Source: Sphingosinithalassobacter tenebrarum (GTDB taxonomy: Bacteria; Pseudomonadota; Alphaproteobacteria; Sphingomonadales; Sphingomonadaceae). Taken from it: 64,000 bases of DNA. A model generated the notes under the pieces. The model was not told where the DNA came from, made no database searches, and saw only the letters and a list, made by a program, of their open reading frames with translations. A program made the translations under genes and the position numbers. Below, in pieces: positions 35,260 through 43,574 of this stretch (the stretch's first letter is position 1; every line of letters begins with the position of its first letter). The stretch is from positions 3,193,001 through 3,257,000 of the forward strand of contig NZ_CP049109.1 in assembly GCF_011057975.1 (NCBI RefSeq). Direction: 5' to 3'.

Positions 35260-35817
35260 TTATTCGGCCGCTTCGACCGCCAGTTCCTGCAGCGCGCTCG
35301 CAAGCGCCTGATTGAAGGCGGGAATGTCGTCCGGGTTGCGGCTGGTGATAAGATTGCCGTCGACGACCACCTTTTCATCGACGACATCGGCGCCCGCATT
35401 CTTCAGATCGGTACGCACCGAAGGCCAGCTCGTCGCGCGCTTGCCGCGCACCATATCGGCTTCGACCAGCAGCCAGGGGCCGTGGCAGATCGCCGCGATC
35501 GTCTTTCCGTCGCGGGCGAATTCGCGGACGATCTCGACCGCGCGATCCTGCATGCGCAGGGTATCGGGATTGAGCACGCCGCCGGGCAGTACCAGCGCAT
35601 CGAACCCGCTGGTATCGACGGCATCGATCGTCGTGTCGGGCGTGATCGTGTCTCCCTTTACATCATGCTTCATCCCCTGAATGGGATCAGTCTTGATCGA
35701 CGCCAGCGTCACCTTCGCGCCGGCATCGAGCAGCGCCTTGCGCGGCTCGAAGAGTTCGGACTGTTCGAAACCGTCGGTCGCCACGAACAGGACGCAGGCA
35801 TGCGACAAACTAGCCAT
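35260..35817 (-). CDS. DJ-1/PfpI family protein
   Basis: This 185-residue protein of the DJ-1/PfpI superfamily carries the nucleophile-elbow Cys in AAICHGPWLL and a VLPGGVLNPD segment. Members act as glyoxalases or deglycases in carbonyl stress or as chaperones; the PfpI subgroup forms hexamers with a Cys-His dyad. It is convergent with the acyltransferase gene, 1 bp between stops. It faces the topoisomerase gene across a 115-bp divergent region. Confidence 0.92.
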   Translation of the reverse strand: MASLSHACVLFVATDGFEQSELFEPRKALLDAGAKVTLASIKTDPIQGMKHDVKGDTITPDTTIDAVDTSGFDALVLPGGVLNPDTLRMQDRAVEIVREFARDGKTIAAICHGPWLLVEADMVRGKRATSWPSVRTDLKNAGADVVDEKVVVDGNLITSRNPDDIPAFNQALASALQELAVEAAE

Positions 35818-35932
35818 GAGTGTAGCTCCTTGATTTGATTGCGGTTTGCACGAACAACCGATCAGGCGCCGCGCATGTTCCGGAACGAAGCGACGGATCG
35901 CGCATTGGGCACGACGCTACGAAGAGAGAAGC

Positions 35933-36952
35933 ATGTCGCCCGCCCACCTTGTCTATGTCGATGACCGACAACCCGGAATATCGCGTCGCAAGGTCCGCCA
36001 CGGCTGGGGATACTGGGATGCACGCGGGCGCCGGATCACCGCACGCGAGGAAATCGAGCGGCTGAACGGTGTCGGCATGCCGCCCGCCTATACCGATTGC
36101 TGGTTCTGCGCCGATCCGCACGGACATATTCAGGCTACCGGCAAGGATGCGCGCGGCCGCAAACAATATCGCTATCACTCCGAGTATCGCGCCGCGCGCG
36201 AGGAAGCCAAGTTCGACCGCTGCGTGGCGTTCGGGCAGGCGCTGCCCGATCTGCGGCGACAGGTTGCGAGCGACCTGCGCAAGCGCAGCCATTGCCGCAG
36301 CAAGGCCGTGGCCGCTGTCGTCCGGCTGCTCGACCTGGGGCGCCTGCGCGTCGGCAACGAGGATTATGCGCGCGAGAATCGCAGCTATGGCGCGACAACG
36401 CTGCGCAAGCACCATGCCGAAGTGACCGGAAAGCGGCTGCAACTCGAATTCCGGGCAAAGTCGGGCAAATTGCGTACGGTGAGCATCACCGACGCCACAT
36501 TGACTCGCTTTGCCAAGCGCTGTCAGGACCTGCCGGGACAGCATCTGTTCGGCTGGCTGGACGATGCCGGCGCGGCGCACCCGGTGACCTCCACCGACGT
36601 CAACGCCTATATCCATGACGCAATGGGCGCGGATTTCACGGCCAAGCATTTCCGTACCTGGGGCGCCAGCGTGATCGCATATCGCGCCCTGTACGATGCC
36701 GCCGAACCGATCACGCTGAAAGCGATGCTGGAGCCGGTGACTCAGGCACTGGGCAACACGCCGGCCATCGCGCGCAAATCCTATGTCCATCCCGATCTGA
36801 TCGCACTTGCCAAGGACAAGGACGGTCAGACCGACTTTTTCGATGATTTGCGTCTGCCCCGAACCACTCGCTATCTCGACCGGTACGAACGCGGCCTGAT
36901 CGCGTTCCTCGACCCGGTCGATGCCGCCCCATCCCTCCCCCAAGCAGCCTGA
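35933..36952 (+). CDS. DNA topoisomerase IB
   Basis: This 339-residue type IB topoisomerase of the poxvirus/bacterial family relaxes DNA supercoils through a 3'-phosphotyrosyl link. The nucleophile is Y284 in ARKSYVHP. Upstream active-site residues include Arg in the RVGNEDYARENRSYGATTL segment, Lys in FRAKSGK, and the FTAKHFRTWGAS motif with Arg and His. The start at 35933 is chosen for its ribosome-binding site and normal N-terminal length. The mscS-like gene follows after 10 bp, so the two form an operon. Confidence 0.95.
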   Translation: MSPAHLVYVDDRQPGISRRKVRHGWGYWDARGRRITAREEIERLNGVGMPPAYTDCWFCADPHGHIQATGKDARGRKQYRYHSEYRAAREEAKFDRCVAFGQALPDLRRQVASDLRKRSHCRSKAVAAVVRLLDLGRLRVGNEDYARENRSYGATTLRKHHAEVTGKRLQLEFRAKSGKLRTVSITDATLTRFAKRCQDLPGQHLFGWLDDAGAAHPVTSTDVNAYIHDAMGADFTAKHFRTWGASVIAYRALYDAAEPITLKAMLEPVTQALGNTPAIARKSYVHPDLIALAKDKDGQTDFFDDLRLPRTTRYLDRYERGLIAFLDPVDAAPSLPQAA

Positions 36953-36962
36953 AGAAGGAAGC

Positions 36963-38162
36963 ATGAGCAACAATCAGGCGGCGCAAGCCGCATCCACCGA
37001 AGCGTCCGCCGTAACCATGCAGGAATTCGTCGAAACCAGCATGGCATGGGTGCAGAGCCACTGGCTGGAATTGCTGATCGCACTGGGCGCCGGTGTCGCG
37101 ATCGCGGCGCTGCTATATGCGTTGCGCGGCTGGGGCGCGAAGCTGTGCAAGGAACCTGCCGGAATAACCGGATGGCGCTCGATCCTCGGCAAGGCAGTCG
37201 CCAAGACGGGCAGTTTCTTCATCATCATGACCGCCGCGAAGCTGGTGATCGGCTATGCCGCCGCGCCGCCGCTGGTCGAACAGACCGTCGATTTCCTGTT
37301 CACGATCGCCGCAGTGTTCCAGGGCGCCTTGTGGGCGCGCGAAGTGATCCTCGGCTTCATCGAAATGCGTACCTCGAGCGATGAATATCACGGCGAGACG
37401 CTGGCGACGGCGATCGGCATCATCCGCGTGCTGGTGAGCTTCACGGTCTTCGCCATCGCGCTGGTGGTGGTGCTTTCGAATCTCGGCGTGGACGTTACCG
37501 GGCTGGTCGCCGGTCTCGGCGTGGGCGGCATCGCCATCGGTCTCGCCGCGCAGGGAATCTTCGCCGACCTTTTCGCGGCGCTTTCGATCATCTTCGACAA
37601 GCCGTTCCGGCGCGGCGACAGCATTGCCTATGACAACACCTTCGGGTCGATCGAAGCGATCGGGCTGAAATCGACGCGCGTTCGCGCCTTTACCGGCGAG
37701 GAGCTGATCATTTCCAACCGCAACCTGCTCGACAAGGAAATCACCAACAACACCCAGCGCAAGCATCGCCGTGCCAAGCTGGCTATCGGCGTGATCTATC
37801 AGACCTCGCCCGAGGTCTGCGCGCGCATTCCGGGCATGCTCAAGGATATCGTCGAGGCACATGACCGGATTTTCGTGCGTTGCGGCTTTGTTGGGTTCGG
37901 GGCGTCGAGCCTCGATTTCGAGCTGGAGTTCGACAGCGACGGCGCCGACTTCGTCGCCTTCTATGAAGGGCGTACCGCCATCGGCATCGCGATCCTGGAC
38001 AAGTTCAACAAGGAAGGCATCGAAATCGCCTATCCGACCCAGACGACCTTCACCGCCGATCCCGACGGCCGGATGATCCTGCCCTATCCCAAGGTGCAGC
38101 CGGTGGTCGGCGTGGAAGGCACGCACATGACGCGGGACGAGGGACAGCAGAAGGACGGGTAA
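36963..38162 (+). CDS. MscS-family mechanosensitive channel
   Basis: This 399-residue inner-membrane channel has three to four N-terminal helices, the pore-lining Gly/Ala-rich TM3 (VAGLGVGGIAIGLAAQGIF), and then the MscS beta and alpha/beta cytoplasmic vestibule domains. It opens on membrane tension to release solutes on hypo-osmotic shock. The C-terminal tail is hydrophilic. It follows the topoisomerase IB gene by 10 bp with a GAAGGAAG ribosome-binding site. Confidence 0.95.
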   Translation: MSNNQAAQAASTEASAVTMQEFVETSMAWVQSHWLELLIALGAGVAIAALLYALRGWGAKLCKEPAGITGWRSILGKAVAKTGSFFIIMTAAKLVIGYAAAPPLVEQTVDFLFTIAAVFQGALWAREVILGFIEMRTSSDEYHGETLATAIGIIRVLVSFTVFAIALVVVLSNLGVDVTGLVAGLGVGGIAIGLAAQGIFADLFAALSIIFDKPFRRGDSIAYDNTFGSIEAIGLKSTRVRAFTGEELIISNRNLLDKEITNNTQRKHRRAKLAIGVIYQTSPEVCARIPGMLKDIVEAHDRIFVRCGFVGFGASSLDFELEFDSDGADFVAFYEGRTAIGIAILDKFNKEGIEIAYPTQTTFTADPDGRMILPYPKVQPVVGVEGTHMTRDEGQQKDG

Positions 38163-38204
38163 ACGGCATCGGGTGCGGCGATTTGCGCCGCCCCGCCGCC
38201 CTGT

Positions 38205-38244
38205 GGCACATTTCGTGTCATGGCGGTTTGACACAAATTGTGCC
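38205..38244. promoter_or_regulatory. Paired palindromic operator of the TetR gene
   Basis: Two 15-bp sites (38205-38219 and 38230-38244) form a near-perfect inverted repeat of each other, with GGCACA-type outer ends. Each is itself palindromic at its core (CACATTTCGTG and CACAAATTGTG). They end 18 bp before the TetR-family start codon, the expected place for an autoregulatory operator. Confidence 0.7.
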
Positions 38245-38262
38245 CGGTGCCACCGGGCGGCG

Positions 38263-38895
38263 ATGGTGATGCGTAAATTCCTGCTCGAAGACCCGGCCCG
38301 GCCGGCGAAGACATCGGACAACAAGGCGACGCGCGAGCGGATCGTCGATGCGTTGATGGCGCTGACCGCCGAAGGCGCCGTGATCAATCATGATCTCGTC
38401 GCGGAACGGGCCGGTGTGTCGCGCCGGACCGCCTATCGCTATTTCCCCGATCAGGAAGCGCTGCGCAGCGCCGTGCTGCAGCGAATGAACAATGTTTCGG
38501 CAAGCCCGCGCTCGCTCGACGCGCTGCTCGACGGGCTGGAATCGCGCTTTGGCGACTATGACGCGCATGCCGATGCGATGATGGTGCTGACGACGACTGC
38601 CGAAGGCCGCACGACGCGCAACATGGCCAAGCCCGAGCGCGTGACTGCGTATCGCGCGATGCTGGGCGATGCCACCGCCTATCTGCCCGAACCGGACCGG
38701 CGCTGGGCGATCGCCGCGATCCAGCTGATGGGCAGCGACTTCGCCTGGCGCGAGATGCGCGACCAGTGGGACATGGACGGCGAGGAAAGCGCCGCAGCGG
38801 TGCGCTGGGCGATCGAGACGCTGCTCGCCGATCTGGAGCGGCGCGGCAACAAGCCGTTGTCCGAAGGACCGGTAGCGGCGTCTGAAGCAGCCTGA
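38263..38895 (+). CDS. TetR-family transcriptional regulator
   Basis: This 210-residue repressor has an N-terminal TetR HTH (about residues 20-65, LVAERAGVSRRTAYRYFPDQEAL) and an all-helical ligand-binding C-terminal domain. The ATG at 38263 is chosen because the upstream frame would read through the palindromic operator pair at 38205-38244. No divergent target gene is present; mscS is upstream on the same strand and tRNA-Val downstream on the other, so it may control only itself or distant genes. Confidence 0.9.
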   Translation: MVMRKFLLEDPARPAKTSDNKATRERIVDALMALTAEGAVINHDLVAERAGVSRRTAYRYFPDQEALRSAVLQRMNNVSASPRSLDALLDGLESRFGDYDAHADAMMVLTTTAEGRTTRNMAKPERVTAYRAMLGDATAYLPEPDRRWAIAAIQLMGSDFAWREMRDQWDMDGEESAAAVRWAIETLLADLERRGNKPLSEGPVAASEAA

Positions 38896-38902
38896 AAAGG
38901 CA

Positions 38903-38938
38903 AAGGCCCGCCGCTTCTTCAAAGAAGCGACGGGCCTT
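38903..38938. terminator. Bidirectional-type terminator hairpin
   Basis: A 15-bp stem with one mismatch and a 6-nt loop sits 8 bp past the TetR stop and 6 bp from the 3' end of the minus-strand tRNA-Val. The minus strand continues into TTTGCCTTTT, so it is best placed to terminate the tRNA transcript; it may also serve the TetR gene. Confidence 0.75.
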
Positions 38939-38944
38939 GGAAAA

Positions 38945-39019
38945 TGGTGGGCGTGGCAAGGATTGAACTTGCGACCCCTGCGATGTCAACACAGTGCTCT
39001 ACCACTGAGCTACACGCCC
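38945..39019 (-). tRNA. tRNA-Val (anticodon GAC)
   Basis: A 75-nt minus-strand cloverleaf starting GGGCGTG at 39019 and ending with an encoded CCA at 38945. The D arm is TAGCTCAGTGGTAGAGC, the anticodon loop TTGACAT gives GAC, and the T arm contains GTTCAATCC. Confidence 0.96.
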
Positions 39020-39080
39020 CCGAGAGCCGCGCGCTTTAGCGAGTGGATTCGCAGCACGCAAGCGAAAGCGTATGGAATTT

Positions 39081-39458
39081 TCAATTCCGGCTGGGAACGC
39101 TCTCCACCTCGAACATGCGATCGACTTCCAGCACCAGGTCGCGCAAGTGGAACGGCTTGGAAAGCACGCGCGCCTGCGGCACCTGCTTGCCCGCCTTCAG
39201 CGTCACCGCCGCGAAGCCGGTGATGAACATCACGCGCATGTCGGGCGCGATATCGGCGGCGCGCTGCGCCAGCTCGATCCCGTCCATTTCGGGCATGACG
39301 ATATCGGTCAGGAGCAAGTCGAACTGCTCGTTTTCCAGCAAGGGAAGCGCCGCCGTCCCGCGGTCGACCGCGGAAACGCCATAGCCCGAACGTTCCAGCG
39401 CACGCGTGAGATATTCACGCATCACCTGATCGTCCTCAGCCAGCAAAATCTTGATCAT
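39081..39458 (-). CDS. cpdR: CpdR-type single-domain response regulator
   Basis: This 125-residue stand-alone receiver domain has the acidic pair at D9/D10 (LLAEDD), phospho-acceptor D52 (LLTDIVMPEMDG) and the conserved Lys in VLSKPFHLRDLV. In Caulobacter and rhizobia, CpdR is dephosphorylated at the G1-S transition and then primes ClpXP to degrade cell-cycle proteins. The start at 39458 is preceded by GGGAGTGAC. It is divergent from an N-formylglutamate amidohydrolase gene, an arrangement often seen for alphaproteobacterial cpdR. Confidence 0.9.
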   Translation of the reverse strand: MIKILLAEDDQVMREYLTRALERSGYGVSAVDRGTAALPLLENEQFDLLLTDIVMPEMDGIELAQRAADIAPDMRVMFITGFAAVTLKAGKQVPQARVLSKPFHLRDLVLEVDRMFEVESVPSRN

Positions 39459-39571
39459 CGTCACTCCCGGCCCCGCAAAGCGCATTGCAATATGCGAAAA
39501 CCACTTAACATTTTCCAGCACCGAACGGCAGCGACTTGTCGGCCCGCTGTCCCGCTTCTAAGCATTTTAGC

Positions 39572-40414
39572 GTGAATGACGCTGCGACATTCGAACGCCA
39601 CGGGCCGATTGCGCCGATCAGCCCCATCGTGCTGTCCGTTCCCCATGCCGGGCGCGATTATCCGCTGGCGCTGCGCGCGGCATTGCGCGTTCCGGTCGAA
39701 TCGCTGCGCGCGCTGGAGGATCGGCATGTCGATGCAGTCGCCCGCGGGGCGCATGGGCAGGAAACGCTGCTGATCGCACGCCGGGCGCGCGCCTGGATCG
39801 ACCTCAATCGCGCCGAGGACGAGCGTGACCCGCAACTCGACGACGGCGCACGAAGCAGCGGCCGGCCGCTGTCGGCCAAGCTGCGCAGCGGCCTGGGGCT
39901 GGTGCCGCGCCGCGCGGCGAACGCCGACATCTGGCGCCGACGCCTGTCGGACGCCGAAGTGCGCGCACGGATCGCGGGCGATCACCGCCCCTATCACGCC
40001 GCACTGCACGATGCGCTGGCAGCCGCCCATGCCCGTTTTGGCGTGGCGGTACTGATCGATGTGCATTCGATGCCGCCGATCGGCGCGATCGACGAAGCGC
40101 CGCGTATCGTCTTCGGCGACCGGTACGGTAAATCGGCGGCACCGCACCTGATCGCGCGGCTGCAAGGCGTCACGCATGCGCACGGCACGACCAGCGCAGT
40201 CAATACTCCCTATCCCGGCGGCCATATCCTGCAGCGGCACGGCGACCCGCGCCGCGGCATCCATGCCGTGCAGATCGAAATCGACCGGACCTTGTATCTC
40301 GACGGCCAGCTCGACCAGCCCGGACCGGGCGCGGATCGCACCGTCGCCCTGTTGCGCGACATGATCGCCGCGATCAGCGACGCCGTCGCGCCGCACGCCA
40401 TCGCCGCGGAATGA
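39572..40414 (+). CDS. N-formylglutamate amidohydrolase family protein
   Basis: This 280-residue hydrolase of the HutG-like family has the SVPHAGRDYP signature (about residue 20), a DLNRAEDERD segment and the metal-site motif DVHSMPP around residue 155, plus NTPYPGG further on. Members remove formate from N-formylglutamate in histidine degradation, but copies beside cpdR lie outside hut operons and their substrate is open. The best start in frame is GTG 39572; its ribosome-binding site is weak. Confidence 0.88.
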   Translation: MNDAATFERHGPIAPISPIVLSVPHAGRDYPLALRAALRVPVESLRALEDRHVDAVARGAHGQETLLIARRARAWIDLNRAEDERDPQLDDGARSSGRPLSAKLRSGLGLVPRRAANADIWRRRLSDAEVRARIAGDHRPYHAALHDALAAAHARFGVAVLIDVHSMPPIGAIDEAPRIVFGDRYGKSAAPHLIARLQGVTHAHGTTSAVNTPYPGGHILQRHGDPRRGIHAVQIEIDRTLYLDGQLDQPGPGADRTVALLRDMIAAISDAVAPHAIAAE

Positions 40415-40435
40415 TCCCGATCGGCCACCGCCCAT

Positions 40436-40468
40436 AAAAAACCACCCCGCGCTTATCGCGCGAGGTGG
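40436..40468 (-). terminator. Rho-independent terminator of the candidate sRNA
   Basis: Hairpin with an 11-bp stem and one mismatch (40442-40468) followed on the minus strand by six T residues (40441-40436). It may also stop any read-through from the cytochrome b561 gene. Confidence 0.85.
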
Positions 40469-40541
40469 CCAAGGTTCAGGGAGGAGACACGCCCGAAGGC
40501 GTGCCGCACGAACCCGCGAAAGGGGGAACACGTGTCCGTGC
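40436..40541 (-). ncRNA. Candidate trans-acting small RNA (about 106 nt)
   Basis: No protein is encoded here, yet the minus strand carries a complete small-gene structure. A sigma-70 type promoter (TTGAAG, exactly 17 bp, TATATT) predicts a start near 40541. The transcript has a hairpin with a C(UUCG)G tetraloop (40488-40504), then an unpaired CUCCUCCC stretch (40479-40486) able to pair with Shine-Dalgarno sequences. It ends in a GC-rich hairpin with a U6 tail. CU-rich anti-SD loops of this kind are typical of alphaproteobacterial Hfq-dependent sRNAs such as the suhB and AbcR-like families. Exact ends and family are inferred. Confidence 0.75.
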
Positions 40542-40547
40542 CTAATC

Positions 40548-40576
40548 AATATAGGTCAGTGCACAGACCGCTTCAA
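40548..40576 (-). promoter_or_regulatory. Sigma-70-type promoter of the candidate sRNA
   Basis: On the minus strand, TTGAAG (40576-40571) and TATATT (40553-40548) are separated by exactly 17 bp. The initiation site is expected about 7 nt beyond, near 40541. Confidence 0.75.
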
Positions 40577-40593
40577 GACTTGGTCAAGCGATC

Positions 40594-40635
40594 ACAAATA
40601 TTTGTTTTCCAAGATGAATATTTGTTCATCTTGGA
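40594..40635. promoter_or_regulatory. AT-rich palindromes upstream of the sRNA promoter
   Basis: Two perfect palindromic structures sit in a short AT-rich patch: ACAAATATTTGT at 40594-40605 and an 11-bp inverted repeat (TCCAAGATGAA, 6-nt loop, TTCATCTTGGA) at 40608-40635. They lie 18-60 bp upstream of the sRNA -35 element, a position suited to activator binding. The longer one is also directly after the cytochrome b561 stop but lacks a T tail on either strand. Confidence 0.5.
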
Positions 40636-41166
40636 TCAGCGCGCCATTCGCGACAGGACGCGATCCCGCAGGATGAACTGGTGGCGCAGCGCCGCCGCGA
40701 TGTGCAGGACGACCAGCGCCAGCATCGCGAAACCCAGTATCTCGTGCGCCTCATGGCCGAATCCGGCCAGCGCCTCGTTGATCGGCAGCACCGGGAAATC
40801 GAACAGGCCGAACCAGCCGACGGGCCGCGGCCGTTCCGGGTTGGACGACATCATCCAGCCGGTAAGCGGCAGCAACAGGATCAGGCCATAAAGCGCCAGA
40901 TGCGTCGCATGCGCGCTCGCCTTCTCCCAACCCGGCATCTGCGCGGGCAGCGCAGGCGCCCGATGCCCGAGCCGCCACACGACCCTGGCGATGCTGAGCA
41001 GCAGCACCGTCATGCCGATCGATTTATGCAGCGGGATCACCTGCCGCGCATCGAACAGCGATTCGTGGAACAGGCCCAGAACCAGATTGATGATCACCAG
41101 CGCGGCGACCAGCCAATGCAATGCAATCGCCACGCGGTCATAGCGGTCTGCATCGGTGGTCGCCAT
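40636..41166 (-). CDS. Cytochrome b561
   Basis: This 176-residue four-helix membrane protein binds two b-type haems and shuttles electrons between quinone and periplasmic or superoxide acceptors. Haem-ligand histidines appear in IALHWLVA (helix 1), PLHKSIGM (helix 2), and the GHEAHEILGF and VLHIAAALRHQF segments (helix 4). The length is typical of the CybB class. The start at 41166 (MATTDADRYDR) follows from homology. The gene runs toward the sRNA locus and is 25 bp after the SapC gene. Confidence 0.93.
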   Translation of the reverse strand: MATTDADRYDRVAIALHWLVAALVIINLVLGLFHESLFDARQVIPLHKSIGMTVLLLSIARVVWRLGHRAPALPAQMPGWEKASAHATHLALYGLILLLPLTGWMMSSNPERPRPVGWFGLFDFPVLPINEALAGFGHEAHEILGFAMLALVVLHIAAALRHQFILRDRVLSRMAR

Positions 41167-41191
41167 CGCCTGTGTCTCCGGTTGGTTGGGT

Positions 41192-41977
41192 TCAGCCTGC
41201 CGGCTGCTGCATCGTCGGCTGCGGCGCCTTTCCGATGGCGACCTGCCGCGCGAAAATGTCACGCATCAGCGACAGCGAGAAGAGGTGCGCGTGGATGAGC
41301 GGCAGCATGCCGTTCTGCGCGATCTTGCGCAGCTGATCGCCGCGAAGGTCCTTCAGCTTGTTCTCGTCGACCATCTGGAAGCCGCGATAGGTGAAGGGCT
41401 GCGCCGCACCTTCGGGCTGGATCGAGACTTCGCCGTCCATCAGGACACCGAGTTCCTTCAGCTCACGCATGAACTGGCCCGAACGCTGACCGGCCTGTTC
41501 GAACTGCTCGTTGAACGTCAGGACCGACTTGGTGGTCTCGGTCGGCTGGCCGTCCTCGAACAGCTTTTCGCCGTCCTCGAAGGCGCCGATGGTTTCGCTG
41601 CTCGGATCGAAGCACAGCGACAGCTCCTCGCTGTCGGGACGCAGCCGCGCGAGCATGAAGGGATAGCGGCGGACATAGGCCGGCATGTAGAGATGCGGCT
41701 CGCGCACCTTGCCTTCATCGTCGACGAAGACGTTGACGCCTTCATTGAGGCCCATCAGCGCCAGCGGCACCGGATTGTCGCCCGCCGAAAAGACGATCGG
41801 CATGTGACGCTGCGCCAGCGGAAATTCCTCCACCGTCAGCGGCACGGCATGCTGGCCGACCAGGAACGGCGCGCGATCGGTGCGGCGTGCCCGGAAATCG
41901 GCGTGCTCCTGGCTCGAAAGCGGCACGAGGTCGTTGTAGAAAAGCGGAAGCGACTGCTGGGTCGGCGCGGTGGCCAT
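41192..41977 (-). CDS. SapC family protein
   Basis: This 261-residue cytoplasmic protein of the SapC family was first named from the Campylobacter S-layer locus. The family signature is seen in the N-terminal FYNDLVPLSSQEHADF and the YPFMLARL and LCFDPSS segments. In sphingomonads such genes often sit near TonB receptors or tryptophan halogenases, but here the neighbours are cytochrome b561 and an FAD oxidase. The biochemical role is not established. ATG at 41977 has better spacing from AGGAG than the adjacent ATG at 41980. Confidence 0.88.
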   Translation of the reverse strand: MATAPTQQSLPLFYNDLVPLSSQEHADFRARRTDRAPFLVGQHAVPLTVEEFPLAQRHMPIVFSAGDNPVPLALMGLNEGVNVFVDDEGKVREPHLYMPAYVRRYPFMLARLRPDSEELSLCFDPSSETIGAFEDGEKLFEDGQPTETTKSVLTFNEQFEQAGQRSGQFMRELKELGVLMDGEVSIQPEGAAQPFTYRGFQMVDENKLKDLRGDQLRKIAQNGMLPLIHAHLFSLSLMRDIFARQVAIGKAPQPTMQQPAG

Positions 41978-42008
41978 CATGATCTCCTGAAACGCGTTTG
42001 GCCGCTGT

Positions 42009-43457
42009 CTATGGCGCCCCGCGCGCGGGCGCAAGCGCCACCAGCTTCCCCGGATTGAAGATTCCGCCCGGATCCATCGCCTGCTTGATCGCACGCAGCG
42101 CCGCCATCCGCGCCGGCGGGCTCAATCGCTCCAGCTCGGCGCGCTTCATCTGTCCGATCCCGTGCTCGGCCGAGATCGATCCCCCTGCCGCGACCACCAG
42201 ATCATGGACGAAGCGGGAGATTTCGGGCGCATCCCCGGCATACCAGGCGTCGCGATCGACACCCGCGGGCGCACGAACATGGAAGTGAACGTTACCATCG
42301 CCGAGATGCCCGAACGCCGTGGCATGGGTTCCGGGATAGCGCTGCTCGGCCGCCGCCGCCGCCTCGATCATGAAACGCGGCATGTCCGGGACCGGGACGG
42401 AAATGTCGTGCTGGACCGCCGGGCCGCTCGCGCGCTCCGCTTCGGACAGCGAATCGCGCAGGTGCCAGAAGGCTTCCGCCTGCGCCTCGCTGGCGGCGAT
42501 GACCGCGTCCTGCGCCACCCCCGCCTCGAGCGCCTCGAACAAGAGGCGTTCGAGCAGTTTGCTCGGCGGCTCGTCCGAAACGCCAGCCGCGACGCTTTCG
42601 ATGAGCACATGCCAGTCATGCCGCCCCTCAAGCGGCGACCGCGTGCCGGGCACATGCCCCAGCACGGCGTCCAGCGAATCGCCGGGGATGATCTCGAAAC
42701 TCTCGATCGTCGTCGTGCGCTCCTCCATCCGGCGCAGCAGATCGAGCGCCGCTTGCGGGCTTTCGAGGCCCACCCAGGCCACAGCCCTCGCGGCGATCGC
42801 CGGCACCAGCTTGAGGCTCGCCGCAGTAACGACGCCCAGCGTCCCTTCCGCGCCGATCATCAACTGGTTCAGATCATAGCCGCGATTGTCCTTCTTGAGC
42901 GCGGCGAGCCCGTCATGCACCGACCCGTCGGGCAGCACCGCCTCCACCCCCGCGACCAGCGCGCGCATCGTGCCGAAGCGCAGCACCTGCGTACCGCCCG
43001 CATTGGTGGAAACCAGCCCGCCGATCGTCGCACTGCCCCGCGCGCCCAGCGTCAGCGGAAACCGCCGCCCCTTCTCCAGCGCGGCGGCGTGGAGATCGGC
43101 GAGGATCACGCCCGCTTCGGCGACGGCGAGCATATCGGGCGCGGACAGCGACCGGATCCGGTTCATGCGCCGAAGCGAGAGGATCAGCGCCGATCCGTCC
43201 GCCGGCGGCGTCGCTCCGCCGACCATCGAGGTATTGCCGCCCTGCGGCACCAGCGCCACGCCCGCATCGGCGGCGAGCGCGACGATCGCAGCGACTTCCT
43301 CGGTTGCGGCCGGTGACAGGATTGCGGGCGCGGCGCCGTGATAGCGGCCGCGCCAGTCGCTGTTCCACGGCGCAACATCGTCGGGATCGGTGGTCACCGC
43401 CTTGTCGCCAAAGCGCGCGCGGACGGTTTCTATCAGTCGGGTCTGGTCAGGAGTCAT
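42009..43457 (-). CDS. FAD-linked 2-hydroxyacid dehydrogenase (D-2HGDH/D-LDH type)
   Basis: This 482-residue flavoprotein of the PCMH/VAO family has an N-terminal FAD domain with VPQGGNTSMVGGATP (about residue 75) and GTQVLRFG. The C-terminal FAD-oxidase domain shows the HLGDGNVHFHVRAP metal-binding motif and the final SAEHGIGQMKR. These motifs match D-2-hydroxyglutarate and D-lactate dehydrogenases, which pass electrons to quinone or an electron-transfer flavoprotein. The ATG at 43457 has an adjacent AGGAGTC site region and normal length. Confidence 0.92.
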   Translation of the reverse strand: MTPDQTRLIETVRARFGDKAVTTDPDDVAPWNSDWRGRYHGAAPAILSPAATEEVAAIVALAADAGVALVPQGGNTSMVGGATPPADGSALILSLRRMNRIRSLSAPDMLAVAEAGVILADLHAAALEKGRRFPLTLGARGSATIGGLVSTNAGGTQVLRFGTMRALVAGVEAVLPDGSVHDGLAALKKDNRGYDLNQLMIGAEGTLGVVTAASLKLVPAIAARAVAWVGLESPQAALDLLRRMEERTTTIESFEIIPGDSLDAVLGHVPGTRSPLEGRHDWHVLIESVAAGVSDEPPSKLLERLLFEALEAGVAQDAVIAASEAQAEAFWHLRDSLSEAERASGPAVQHDISVPVPDMPRFMIEAAAAAEQRYPGTHATAFGHLGDGNVHFHVRAPAGVDRDAWYAGDAPEISRFVHDLVVAAGGSISAEHGIGQMKRAELERLSPPARMAALRAIKQAMDPGGIFNPGKLVALAPARGAP

Positions 43458-43574
43458 GGGCGAAACCAATATCAGCGTGCGCACGCGACGTCTCCCTTTT
43501 CGCCTGCAGGCACGCGGTGCGACGCCCCCGCAACGAGCGGCTCGCATCCGCGGCATTTCGTGGCAGCATGTGGC

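Noticed and set aside
40608..40635. Hairpin after the cytochrome b561 stop as a terminator
   Set aside because: Neither strand has a T-rich tail; the nearby sRNA promoter makes a regulatory role more likely.
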